This document shows positions 1-58,600 of a stretch of DNA of 64,000 nt, piece after piece. Location of the stretch: contig CM119268.1 in NCBI GenBank assembly GCA_051294375.1, forward strand, positions 17,238,502 to 17,302,501. Direction: 5' to 3'. The DNA is from Paraspadella gotoi. Its lineage: Eukaryota > Chaetognatha. The notes under the pieces are model-generated. The model was not told the DNA's origin. It was given only the letters and a program-made list of their open reading frames with translations, and made no database searches. Numbering within the stretch: position 1 is the first letter of the stretch; each line of letters opens with the position of its first letter. The translations under genes and the position numbers were made by a program.

Positions 1-2344
1 GCTTCGGATCAGGCTGTAACCACATGTTACAGCGCGGTAAGCGCCGCGTCCCTCTTAACTGCAAGGCGGCCACCGGGTAGAACCCTGGACCTTTGGTTTG
101 GGGGCGATACGAACTTGCCTCTGGCACGCAAAGATGAACGGTTGTGGAATTAGGTTCCCACCATAGTACTAAGTAGTACTGAGAGACTACTTGCGCTATA
201 ATTCAATTTGACCTGTCTGTCCGTATTCTCTAATCGCATAAAAAGCACAAAAAGGAATCTATAAAATAAACGCACTATCAACTGTGAAAGTTGATATTAA
301 AATCTACAAATTGAAACCCACTATCCTTACCAAACTATGGAAAATCGTGGCTTTGAGTACAGGTATTTTGTCAGTTCAGCTCTGTCTCAACAACGCTGAT
401 TTCATGAGTTTGGTAAGCCTAGTGGGTTCATTGGATTCTCAACTATTAATTAATTAATTCTAAGTAAGTCTACTTTACACAGTTGATATTGCATTTATAA
501 GATTAGGCTTTTATAGTGGCTTTTTTATGCACTTTGGTAGTTTTGAAAATTGGATTTTTCTATAATTTGATGAGAATTGGCGGTTTTAGTTGACAGTAAT
601 TTCTTTAGTTCTTTGACAAGTTAGGCGAAACGTAATTTTGCTTGATCCGGACGGTAACATGAAGATAAGGCCGCGGGCTCAAAAGTCATCTGCGTGGAGC
701 GTCGTCATTAGCCAATCCGCGATTCAAGTTAATTTTTTCCAAGTTAATTTTGTTATATCAAATCAATGATAATTAGTGTTTAACTGTTTATATTTCTGAT
801 TTTTAAATGCACAATAAATTCCACTTTTGTAACTGCAACTTTATTTTGGCTACCTTCTTATTGATGACATAATAAGTAAATGCCGGCTTGATTCTGTTGA
901 ATGTTCGAAATTTTAAATTTTAAAAATTTAGAGTTAGAATTCTATGTGATGTGCCTTGATCTGATCTTTATTGTAATCTGAATGAAAAATTAACCAAAAT
1001 TTGTTGATAAATTAACGCCCCTTATTAGTGGATTTGTATAGCAAGTCTTGTTTCTAAAACTTCTTTATCCGAATTTTAATTATTTTATTTATTCTAAAAA
1101 TGGTCCTCCCAAAAAAAATTAAGGTTTAATTTATGCAGAGATGGAGAGAGAGAGAGACACACAATCAAAGCTTCCCAACAAATATTTAGAAAAGGACACT
1201 TTCTTCAGGTGTGAGGCAGATAAGACAGATATACACAATGTACTATTAAAACAAAATAATAATAAGTACTCTGATGGCAGCATATAGTAATTCAATTATT
1301 GTAATTTTTCTCTCTTAATCCTGCTCCATTTTAGTTGGATCTGTTATGCAGCAGATCCGACTTTATAATTCCTTGGTTCAGTCCGTCGGGTCCGCCCCCT
1401 CAATCTGTCGGGCATTCACGTTAAATCATGTCAGAACATCCGAATTATGAATAACATTATTGCAAAAGATTGCGTAAAAGATGTGGCCGCGTCCCATTCA
1501 CTTACCTCACACAAGGACGTTAGGATTTTGGAACTAGTTGGTAATGTTTATTTTATCAAATTGGCGACGAAGAAACGGAGATAAAGTTGAGTTTATTAAA
1601 AACGATGGATGAATATTAATTGAATTTAATTTCGACAGTTAAACAAGTACATGACAAAAATGAAATTAAAATGACGTGCACCACCGCTGTGTTCAAGCGT
1701 TTAACGTCGCGGGGGGTTTTTCGAGTGGCACTAATTTTCTGTTCTCTCTCGCTGAACGTTTCTAACACATATCGGGATATTATGGTAACAGGGGGTATCG
1801 TGGCGATGCCTGGGAGGGCATGCTCCCTATCCGCTGGCGCTTCAGGTTTGGAACTGCAGAGAGCTACGCCACGTTACTGGGCGTGTTTATGCCGACACAA
1901 TGACAACTTTAAACTCAGGCGTGACGGTGACTGGGATGGAACCCGGAAAATTATGGTCGGTGAAAGAGTCCGCTTGTGTACAAGCCCAATGGGACGAAGT
2001 GAGTGTCACGCCAAGCTTGAGGGAGGCGAAATTTGGATTCGCACAATATCTTTCTTCATTTCGCTGGGTTCGCGGAGAAACGGTCATGCGGGATCCTGAA
2101 TATCAACTCATGGTGTCCTATCAGCTCGGTCGTATTCTGTCCATGACGCAGCGTAACAAAGTTATTTTTTGCATATATTCGTTCAAAAATAATGTATCAT
2201 TATGGCTGAACGGGAGATAGCTGTGATACACGGGGCAGCGGGGTAATCTACCAATCTGGCGTAGGGCTTGCGGAACCTCAGTGACCGCCTCCTGTCACTG
2301 GCATGTTTTATCACCGCACCGTCACATTTAAGCCAAGAACCGGG

Positions 2345-2410
2345 TATCCAGGGAATTGAACTCCGGACCACGGATGGAATGAGATGATTTAGCCTGCTCA
2401 GGCCATTTGA
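2345..2410 (-). mobile_element. Possible tRNA-derived SINE head
   Basis: On the minus strand an A-box-like TGGCCTGAGCAGG (2393-2405) is followed after 29 bases by a B-box-like GAGTTCAATTCCC (2351-2363). This is the spacing of an RNA polymerase III internal promoter. A full cloverleaf does not fold convincingly, so it is more like a SINE head than an intact tRNA gene. Confidence 0.3.
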
Positions 2411-3505
2411 ACGAAGGCTGAGAGACGGACAAGCAGTGAGGCAGCTTTAAGTCCTTGCTGCCACAATCTTCTACCTTTATTTTATCTACTTCGGTATTCT
2501 TATGACTTCCTGAGTCTACGGTTTTTTCAATCATTTCTTATGAGGCCGGATCACGGCATACAAGCTGTAGGCTTAAATTCGGCCGTTCTAAAATGTGAAC
2601 TACGTAGTACTTTTTGTAGAACCAAAACGGAATCGCTTTAAATAGCGCGAGTTGATCCGCCGAGACACGCGTTTTTCGCGGTCTTTTTTTTGCTGATTAC
2701 TTTTGACGCTTAGTCCGATTTATATGAAATTTAGGATTTAGGCTAATTTCGCCAATTCTCATTTCCAACAATCACAATTTATATATAAGATACGATCCTA
2801 GTTTCGAAACGACTTGCAGCCCACCTTTTTATCACTTAGAACTTCCCAGGTAAATTTCTATGAGTTAAAAACACGGTAAGACATGGTTTCTTCAATGATT
2901 GTTTATCTAATCTCATTAACTTTCGTAATTTTTAGATATATAATTGTTCGAATTTTTTATGGTATAGATCATTTTTAAAATCGAATTCCTCATAAGAATC
3001 TTCACGTCTTTTACTTACATTAAAAGTTTTTAGGTAAGACGCCACATTATCTGATACAATTTTTTTTTCTTCATACGCTTTCCCTGATTCTTTTTCTTCA
3101 TTCTTTTCTCTCTTTCTTTATATTTTCCTCTTCCTCTTTCCTCCTTACTTCTCATCTGTCACTTACCATTTTTTGGCCCCTACCTTTTTCTGCCATTCAT
3201 GCACTTTCCTCACCTTTTTTTCTCCTTCTCTTTTTCCCTTTCTTTTCCCCTCTTTTTCTTTCCAATTTTCCCTCATTTCCTACCTTTTTTGTCTCACTAT
3301 TTTTTCCCCATTTGCCTATTTTGTTTGCCTTTGGCCCCTATTTCATTTTCTCTCCCTTCTCCTTTTCTTGTTTTCTCTTTCCTCTTCCCTCTCACTACGT
3401 TTACATTGAGCCATATAAAAGAAAATCTTTAATATGCATTATAAGAAAGGATATTAATGGTAACGGAGGTTTTTATTTCAATTTTGGTTGCCTAGCAAAT
3501 TTAGT

Positions 3506-3551
3506 AAATCGACAGATTTTGCGGAAAATCTTTCCGCAAATCTGTCGATTT
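3506..3551. repeat. 46-bp near-perfect hairpin
   Basis: AAATCGACAGATTTTGCGGA pairs with its reverse complement across a three-base loop, with a single bulged base. The stem is about 21 bp. No gene ends beside it. Confidence 0.85.
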
Positions 3552-4373
3552 TCAGAAAAAAACAAGTCCTGACGCTTTCCATTGGGTTAAAAGATGCGGT
3601 TTTTTTTGTTTTCTCAACGTCAGTAAGTACCCAATCTTTTAAAACTAATAAATGAGTTGAAATATTTTCTTATCATAAATAAATGCAAGTCACAAAAGTC
3701 ACAAATTAAAATTTGTCTTTAAAAATTATTTGTGGCTAAACGAAAAGAGTTTGTTTGATAATTTTGTAGGTGTTAAAAGCTTATTCTGTGAACTGTATTT
3801 TCTGTTAGTTTAAGCCAATTTAAACTATTTTGTTTAATAATTTATAATAAAAACTAAACTGCGACTTTTGACTTGTCAACTTTAAAAATAATTTATAAGT
3901 GAACTATGAATGATATAAGGAAAATATTTTTATCAAAGGTGAAGAAGATAGGAAGAAAGGAATTCCAAAATAAAAAATTTTCTCAACTTTCTTGGCATTC
4001 AAATTTGAAGACGAAAGTGAAAATGGACAAAATTGGACATGATTTTTTTTTCTAAAGTTGCAAAAATGTTACTCTTATATGATTAGAAATAGCTGGAGAA
4101 GGTTTTAACCAATCCGTATTTTTGGCCTAAATTTATATTATGGTGCAAATTAAAATTAATTTTGTTAATAGTAAATTGAACAATACTGGAAAAAGTAGTT
4201 TTTTCTCTGAATGCGAGGATCGTAAGCAGAGGCCTATAGAAATACATATATTTCCATATAAATTTTATTATATTTAAATATTAAACACAAAATATTTAAC
4301 AAATAAATAAAATCATAAATAATATTCATTTTAAATATAAAAAAATAAAGATAGTGAACAATTATTTTGAAGC

Positions 4374-4398
4374 NNNNNNNNNNNNNNNNNNNNNNNNN
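4374..4398. other. Assembly gap, 25 N
   Basis: Fixed-size gap. Others of exactly 25 N lie at 29634-29658 and 33235-33259. It sits 96 bases before the carboxypeptidase exon. Confidence 1.
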
Positions 4399-4494
4399 AT
4401 TCATATAGAAACTAACGAAATAGAAACTGAATTATTATTTCCCACCTTCCCACTTTTTCTACTTTCCTACCTTCCTACCTTCCTCTCCTAACAG

Positions 4495-4637
4495 AAACTC
4501 GCTCAATCGGCTACACCATCCAAGTCATGGCCCCGCGCGTGAAGGCATTCCTCACCCTTCACTCCTACGGACAGATCTGGGCCATGCCTTGGGTTCACTC
4601 TGGGGAACCGACCGAGGACCACGAGGATTTACTCGCG
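4495..4637 (+). CDS. Exon of an M14 zinc carboxypeptidase
   Basis: A plus-strand exon with acceptor CTCTCCTAACAG and strong donor GCG|GTGAGT, 143 bp. It encodes TRSIGYTIQVMAPRVKAFLT, LHSYGQIWAMPWVHS and EPTEDHEDLLA. This is the carboxypeptidase A/B signature (E)TRxI...VKAFLTLHSYGQ...P with the third zinc ligand, His of LHSYGQ; the leading AA completes the Glu of the usual SEPET. The family removes C-terminal residues from peptides in gut, secretory or venom settings. No other exon (the HxxE zinc motif or the C-terminal Glu block) was found between 1 and 5.8 kb. It may be one exon of a gene extending left beyond the 25-N gap at 4374, or an orphan fragment. It points towards the dystrophin 3' end. 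Confidence 0.75.
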
Positions 4638-5039
4638 GTGAGTATTAAATTTCTTATTACAAACTTTGCTACACTATCAAGTGAATTCATTGGTTTTCAG
4701 GGTTCAACTTTAAAATTTTAAAATTCAAATGTTGTTCGGTCGCCATTAACGTCAAATCGCTACTTTCTAAGATGATGTATTTTTGGTTTGAACGGTTTTT
4801 TTTAAAAAAAAGTCAAATATCGTGAAATTCTGCAAAGTTGACTTTACGATGGAAACTTTTCCCCTCGGCAATGGAATTTCCTTTTCTTCTCGTTATAACC
4901 TCCTTCGTCTCTACTTTCCTTCTTTTTATGATCGCCTTTAAAAATCCGTCGCTCGATCGTTAACAAAAGAACAAGGAGTCGAAGGAAATTTGCATCGATT
5001 TCACTGTTGTTGCCTTCTTTTTGCGACTCTGTCTCTCTC

Positions 5040-5075
<36 letters not shown>

Positions 5076-5834
5076 CAAAACACTAAAACGCCCTCTTAAC
5101 TGCAACAATTCCGAAAGTAAAGAAAAAGTTAAGATGTAGGAAGTGGTACAAATTGGGTTTTGTTTTATTTTTTTTTTTAATATTGTCATACGAAGAGAGT
5201 TAACGGAATTGTTTTTCATTAGCGAGACAGATTAGGTTCATATACAAGTGGAAAAATGTCTTATTTTTTTTCTGGTCGGGATAATATTAATTTTTTTTAA
5301 ATATTTATTATTACGTCGTCGTAATGAAGTGTAAATGGATACGATCATTGATAAATTAAAAATACTTTTTTAAAAAATATCTGGACGATGATAATGCGGA
5401 CATGATTGATGATATCTAATGACTTTCTTTGAAGATCATAATGCTGATGCTGATGCTGATGCTGATGCATAACGCTGATGAAGACGGCGTTATTACGAGA
5501 ATGATAATGTAGCCTATTATACTTCTTTTTTAAAATATACTGGATCGTTCGAGCATTTCCTTTCCAATTCAAATGATCTCTTAAAATAACGATGATATGA
5601 TGTGCGCAAGTACAAGAGTTTTTTTTTTTTTTTTTTATGTAAAAAGCCCGTATCAAAGTATTTTCGTGGCAGTAATTTCCGGGAAATAAAAAAAAAAAAC
5701 GTTTTAAACACAAATAAATCAATATATCTCTCGATTGTCAAAACAGGCAGGAAAACGTAGGGAAGGGGGAGAAGGCGAAAACACGTTTTATACGAAATAA
5801 AAAGAATAATACGAAAAAAAAATCAACGCATAAT
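4638..5834. other. Between carboxypeptidase exon and dystrophin stop
   Basis: AT-rich, with a (CT)n run at 5044-5073, T and A homopolymers, and (GCTGAT)n. No further carboxypeptidase exon recognised. Confidence 0.7.
5441..5467 (+). repeat. (GCTGAT)n hexanucleotide run
   Basis: About four copies of GCTGAT, lying between the carboxypeptidase exon and the end of dystrophin. Confidence 0.85.
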
Positions 5835-5840
5835 TTTATT
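5835..5840 (-). terminator. Candidate poly(A) signal for dystrophin
   Basis: AATAAA on the minus strand begins only five bases after the TAG. It is the first such hexamer after the stop. A 3' UTR this short is unusual for dystrophin, so a more distal signal in the AT-rich 4.7-5.8 kb stretch may be used instead. Confidence 0.4.
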
Positions 5841-5844
5841 AAGT

Positions 5845-51478
<45,634 letters not shown>

Positions 51479-51884
51479 GGAAACGGAGACGCGAGGGGTC
51501 GTGGTGAGAGAGGAAGGTAATGGTAAGTAAGTGACGCGTTGCCAAGGACTACAGGAATGCGTCGCCGAGGGCTGGAAGGCGATGCTAATTAAAGCGTCCT
51601 CGTTGCTAAGGGCATAGAAACGTTGCTCGATTGAACGGACATAGTTTTTTTTTATCTTATTTTTTTATTATTATTATTATTTTTTTGGAAAGGGCAAGTG
51701 TTCAAAAGTAGGGGAGGAAACTTGACGAAAACGGTTGCTTGAAGTGGCAAAGTATTTCAAGTGGCACCGTGGCAAAGTAGCTAATGGCAGAAGGCCAGAC
51801 TGAAATCTAGTGTAAGTTGTTTAAGATGAAACTGCGAAAAGAGAAAGCTACTAAGAGCTAAACGATAGAAAGCAAAAGAAAAGC

Positions 51885-51945
51885 TAAGGGCGGATACGAC
51901 AGATGTTAAGGGCGGAAACGACAGATGTTAAGGGCGGATTAGATG
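51885..51945 (+). repeat. 22-bp tandem repeat
   Basis: The unit TAAGGGCGGAAACGACAGAT plus GT is repeated about 2.7 times, upstream of the short-isoform exon 1. Confidence 0.85.
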
Positions 51946-54505
51946 AGGGTAAAAATATGCGAGGTGCGTCGGCGAATATAAAAGCGACATTTTGTTAAAA
52001 ATATTTCCCCGTGTTTTGGTCTCTCGATCTCGTGGGGGGAAAGTTTCTGTTTAGATGTTTGTTTGTTTGTCATTCAGAATTTTTTCTAACGCCGGTTTTT
52101 TTTCTTTCGTCGAGAGGAGGAGAGAGTCGGTCGAGAGAGTGTCCCGTTTCTATGGCGACGAGAAAACAACATTTAAAAACAGACGAGGAAACGTCTATTT
52201 ATTAAAGGAGAGAAGAAGGTGTCAGCTTTGACGTTTCTAGCCACGATTGAATTTATGAGATTGATTAGTCTCAATTGTTATTTTAATTTTTCCAATGGTT
52301 TTTGTTTTCTTATTTTTTCCAACATTATTCCCCATCGAAGAAACAAATAATGGATTAATTTTTTTCCCTTTTTTGTTCTTTTTTTTCGTTTTTCCCTCTG
52401 ACGAACCGGAAGTTATTATCGCATAATTCACACGCGGAAATCTCGACGTTCGCCACGCCCCCTTCCGGCGACCGACAAACAAAACCGGGAAAAAAAGACA
52501 AAAGAACGGTAGAACAAAAGAAAGAAAATAAAGGAAAGTCGACGACGCGGGCGGAGAAAGGAAAAAATAGTCGTCAATGTGGTGGGGAATCTGGAGAATC
52601 TGGTGAACTGTGGAATTACAGGAATTGTGGATACATTATTGTGTAGGGAGACAGGATTGGGGACTGTTGTAAACGTGAAAATATACGTGGTGTTAGTTAA
52701 ATAATTATGAGAGAAAGTTGAAGGGAACGTAGTGACGGACGAGTGGATCGTAGTGACAGAGATTTTAATCCGCGAAAAAAAAAACTAAAATAAATTCATG
52801 TTTTTTTTTCCTCCGGCGTCGAATCCAAAGCCTCGCGATTTCTCGCTCTTTAGTTATTCAAATATTATTTTTTTTTATTTTATCCTTTCCATTTTTTTAT
52901 TATTTTTTTTTGTTGCGCCGCCGGCTCAGCTTTCGTTTCCTTCCGTCGACCGAAGGAGAGGAAATTTATTTTTTATGTGAAACTTTCGCCGCCTCGAGTT
53001 TTGCGAGAGAAAAAAAAAGGAAATTCGTTTTGCGTGTGAGGACGTGCGTGAGTCGGTGATATGCGTTAATGGGTGAGGCGACGGTGGATAAATAGTGAGG
53101 GACCGGCGTTTCGTCGTCGTCGTCGTTGTCGTCGTCGTCGTCGTTGTCGTCGTGTCTTTTACAGACTTTTATGTTTTTTTTTTTCTCGTTGTCGGCCTTG
53201 TTAACGAACAAGTTATAAGATTATCTAATTTATTTTTGAACGATAACTTATTTCAACCTGGAATTACGCCAATTGGGGCCTCGTGCCAATTGGAACCGTG
53301 GGCCAAATGGAACCGCGTGCCAACTCGAGCTGCGAGACGCCCGACGCATAAACGAGCGGTCGGCTAAACTGACCGACGAATGAACACTGTTGCGAGTCAA
53401 TGCTCGCGCCCGTGCTTTGAGCGGGCAACGACGAGGTGGAAGAACTCACTTAGCGTCGAACGCGTAAAAGGGGGGGGGATCGGTGCTTGAGATCGAAAGG
53501 GATGTCGCATCTTTGTTCGATCGCCTTTCCCAGTTTTAGCGATTAATAGATTTAGTCTGTAAATATTTGGTTTTTTTATTCAGAACAACCCGTGTCTTTT
53601 TAAAAATATGACTAATTTACTAAGTCCGTGTTTTATATTGCAATCCTACAACCAATGGAGTTTTACTATGATCGGAGGTGAACACACACGATTTTATTTT
53701 ATTTTATTTTTATTTCCTTTTTCTTTTTCCGATTTTTTTTCATTGGTTGTCAGATGGTTTAAGTTGGAGTTGAAGTTTGAGTCTAACGCAAAATTCGTTG
53801 GGCCGATTTTCTGCAGAAACTCCTCGAGATGTCGATGCCGCCTTCGCTGAAGAGAGGGAGACCTGGAAGGAAAAAGTGACAAATAGACTCACTGCCATTG
53901 ACGGCTTCGTTTTTCATTTTTAGGGGGGGAGGCGGGGGTGCAAGAAATGCTGAGGGGTTGTTATGAAATGGAGACATGGTAGTTGAGGGAATCAACACAG
54001 CTACTCCCTAATCTTTACTCAACTTTATTTTTTTTTGCTTTCTTATTTTTTTAAATTCTCTTTTCTAGTAATATTTAATTTAATTTTATTTTTTCTTCTT
54101 CCTCCTCTCCTCTCTACTTTTTTTTCCTCTCTACCGTTCGTTCCCCCCTTTTCCTTTCTACCTCTTTTCCCCCTTACTACTTTAATTTCTCAACCTCTCT
54201 TTTCTCTTCCTTCACATTTCCCATTTTTTCTCTTTTCTTCCACTTTTCTATCATTTCCTACTTTCTCCTTCCTTTCCTTCCCACTTCCTCCTTCCTCCCT
54301 ACTCCCTTTCTCCTTCCTTTCTTCTCCCTCCCCCTTTCTCTTCCACCATTTCGGATTTTTCTTTTCGCTTTCAAAGCAAAAAAATCGTCGCTATGGGAAC
54401 GAAGACGCGGAATCCGAAGTCTCTTGACGAAAAAACAGTTTATGACGACACAAAATGGTTTTTTTTTCCCCGGCGAGAATGCAGGTCTATTGGGGGCAGG
54501 CATAG

Positions 54506-54510
<5 letters not shown>

Positions 54511-54567
<57 letters not shown>
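54511..54567 (+). repeat. (GA)n microsatellite
   Basis: Pure run. Confidence 0.95.
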
Positions 54568-54576
<9 letters not shown>

Positions 54577-55175
54577 TAAAATATATATTGAGGAAAAAAC
54601 TGCAAAAAGTGAATTGGATTTCGGATAAATATTTAGATGTGAGAGAAAAAAACGAATGTACGACAGACAAAAATATTTCAGGAAAAAAATTATCAGTCGG
54701 AATTTCTTATTCTCGGGGATATTTTGCCAAGTTAGGGAGAAAAAATTAGACCAAATTGTAACAAAATAATATTAAAAAGGTAAGAAAAGGGAGAAACATA
54801 GTTTAGTGAAATTTAAAAAAAAATTTTACATAAAGAAAACAAAACTGAAATTTTAATTCGAAATAATGGGGGGGGAACAGAGGAAACCCGAACACAAACT
54901 GTAAACACAAGCGAGAGCGCGAAGACAAAAAAGAAAAGGAGGAAGTCAGAAAGAAAAAGAAAAAAGAGGAAATTGGATGGAATATTAGGAGATAAATAGA
55001 TCTTGATTAGAAGAGAAAGGAGGAGGATGGGAGTTGGATTTCCTCGCGGAATCTTTACAAGTCTCAATCTTTAATGCAGAGTAATCGTCTTTTCTTGTTA
55101 CTAACACAATTTCACGCGAATCGTGAAATATTCACGGAGATCCAAATATTGTAAAGGGATAAACGGATAAGCAAG

Positions 55176-55207
55176 AGAGAAAGAAAGAAAGAAAAAAAAA
55201 GAAAAAA

Positions 55208-55300
<93 letters not shown>
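55176..55300 (+). repeat. (GAAA)n microsatellite
   Basis: About 25 clean units after an A-rich start. Confidence 0.95.
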
Positions 55301-55303
<3 letters not shown>

Positions 55304-55870
55304 AAAAAAGGAAAGAGAGAAAAAACAAATAAGAATTATATAAAAGAAGAAATAAATTTAGAAAGAAAAAAAAAGAAAAAAGGAAGAAAAAACAATTTTT
55401 TCTCAAATTTTTTCTTCGAAAATGACAAAAATGAGTTTTGTTATTGTTGTTGTTATTGGTGTTGCCGGGCCTTGTTATTGTAGATTAAGTGTCAAAACTC
55501 ATATATGATTATTGATTAACAATTCAAGCACAATATAGAAATAAGGCACTTCTCTAGAAATTAAAACTTGAATATACAGTTTCTTGTTCACTTCAGATTT
55601 TGTATAGCAATAGAATAGTTAATTATCCAACGTTTTACAATATACGTCATAATTTGAACTTATTCTTAATTATATCATATGTGGCTTAAAATATATATAT
55701 TTTTTTTTAAATTGGGGAAAAAAGTCGATTTAACGAAAATCGATTGCGAAAGACAAACAATAAACAGAGAAAGAAAAAAACAGTGAAAGAGAAAAAGCAA
55801 GAAAACTTAGTTGGCGAATGGAAAAATAAGTGAGCCTCTTGCCGCGCTTAGACCGAAAGCGTCTCTTCTC

Positions 55871-56275
<405 letters not shown>

Positions 56276-58495
56276 TCCCTTCTGTCGCTCATAAATCCTG
56301 TTGGAAAAAGGACGAATGCCTTCTAATTCTCTTCGCACTGGGATACGCGAAGAATAACATCTCAAACCTTTTAAAGTTCGTACAAAGTTGATAAAAGCAA
56401 ATGTTTTTTTTCTGTTTAAAGTCCTCATTTCAATGTGTTTAAATATTTTGTTATAGAGATAGAAATGTTTCTAAGGTGGAGTAAAACGAGTTTTTACAAT
56501 TCGATAACCGATATTTTTAAGTCAGTGTTGAGTGTTGAGAGTAAAGCGATACGATACATACAATACAATACATAAACATATATTATGTAGTATCAAGGTG
56601 GGTGGTATTATTGTTTTGTTTATGAAAGAGGAAACGATCGAGTTTAATTCGTGAAATTTATTATTGACGATCGGAAAGAATTTTGGGGCCTTGAGTCAAC
56701 ACAAATTACACGGTAATGTTTATTTCTGGGCATATTTAAAAAAGCGAGCTGTTATTCGCGGATCACAAACGAAACAAATTTTAAAGAAGTTTACAAACAA
56801 ACAAAAAACTAAATGTAATTTATAAAGACCAATTAAATTCACATATTGTCATTAAATTCACATCATTATCTTGTAAGAGTGATGGAGGCCTTACACAACC
56901 AAAGCTTGTCCGAAGTCCGGGGCATTATTTATATATTTCATATATGAAAGTCTCTCAAAAAAGTGAAAATCTCAAAATCTCCAACACTAATATTTTATAC
57001 ATTAACTTTTTTTATGTTAAAGGCAAAAGAGAGAAATGAAAAAAATTAAGGGGAAAGTTAAATGTTAAAAGTTTAATAGTTAAAAAAACTATGAAAGGAC
57101 AAGTATAACGAGGACGTTTTTGTTATTATTAAGTTTGGTAATTTTTTTACTTTTCTGTATCATTATATAGCAATTTTTTTAATCTTACCTAATATTGAGC
57201 AAATCGATGACGACATTTTTGATATGTAGAAAAAATTAGCAACATTTGTTGACCTAAAAGAAAAAAGTAGTTAATATTATTATTATTACGAGAATAATAA
57301 AACAGGGTAATCAAAATTCGATCAATAGAAAATGGGTCTTATAAATTTTGCACCCATGGGAAAAATTTTATCAATCACCCTAAAGACTCTGCAAAAGGCA
57401 AGAGAAAAAGATATTTTTTTTATTTTTAATTAAGACTCAAAGATAAAGTTTCACCCCAGAGAATTTTAATGAAGAAGAAGAAATAATTTACGGTTATCAT
57501 TCAATGAATATTCAAAAGCTCCGTCTTTTCAATTAGTGAATAATAATATTTAATGAGTCGACTTTAAATTTCCTTTTTTTTAAGGAAAAATTAACCTATT
57601 TTAATTTTTTTTTTTAAATTGCGGGTAACCAAAAATGAAACCCAAAGATCCGTCACTACCCTTAAAAAGCCTTTTAATCAGAGGGTTTTTTTCTGAGAGA
57701 TATCGAGCGCGTGTGGATCCAGAGTCAAAATGTGCGTGAATGACGCGATTAAGCGCGTGAGCAAGCGCTAGACGATGAATGGGAAGGCGCTTGTAAAAAG
57801 CATCTATAGGAACCGAATGAAAGGAGAATAAAAGACGGACGGAATTCCGGAGTCAAGTTGGAAGAAATCCGAGTAAAAGTGAAAGCTTTGCCATTGGGGA
57901 AAAGGCGAACGGAAGCAATAGGGAATGGGCGGAATAGTTATGGGAAAGGCGAACGAAAGTTATTGGAAAGGTACTCGAGAGGGGAAAGCAAAGGCGCGTA
58001 CAAGTTAGGGATATAATGCGAGTAAAAGTCATGGAAAAGGCGCAGGAAAAGCATGGAATAAGGAATAGAAAAATTGCAAGAAATCATGGAAATAACACGC
58101 GATAGACATGGTACAAACTCAAGGAAGCCATGGGAAAGGCGTGTTCTTTGTGAAATGAAAACGACAGACAAAGGCGCGTGAAATTAGGATTGGTGAGGCT
58201 TCGTCGCGGCAGGCGTCACCAACGTTGACGTCTAGTGGTCGTCGTCGTCTTCGTCTTCGTCATTTTAGCTCTCGTGCGTACTTTCCAAAACGTCAAACGC
58301 AAAACCAAGAAATTCTCCAGCGCTATGACAACAACGACGACAACAACGGAAAATTCTCTCCTCGTCGTATCTCCATTTTGGCGACGAAAAAACCGGACGC
58401 CCGAATCATTCTTGGCTCATACAATCTTTACGAGAATACCGTTTGGCGCTAAGAGAAAATAAGAAAAGCGTTACAAAAAAAACTGATTGTATGTA

Positions 58496-58498
<3 letters not shown>

Positions 58499-58588
<90 letters not shown>

Positions 58589-58600
58589 CTCTCTCTCTCC
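58499..58600 (+). repeat. (CT)n microsatellite
   Basis: Interrupted CT run. Confidence 0.95.

Larger units (their letters stand above)
1..4494. other. Intergenic stretch left of the carboxypeptidase exon
   Basis: Mostly AT-rich and unique. 1690-2550 is more GC-rich, with two short overlapping ORFs of no recognised family and the SINE-like element at its end. 3060-3410 is a CT-rich imperfect tract. A hairpin sits at 3506-3551. No M14 HxxE exon was found on the plus strand. Confidence 0.7.

Noticed and set aside
1-150. GC-rich start with a GGTTCTACCC B-box-like word on the minus strand
   Set aside because: No A-box at a suitable distance on that strand and no cloverleaf, so not called as a tRNA or SINE.
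1620-2220. Overlapping plus ORFs of 159 and 106 codons in a GC-richer patch
   Set aside because: No motif recognised in any frame; no reverse transcriptase or transposase signature. Kept only as part of the intergenic description.
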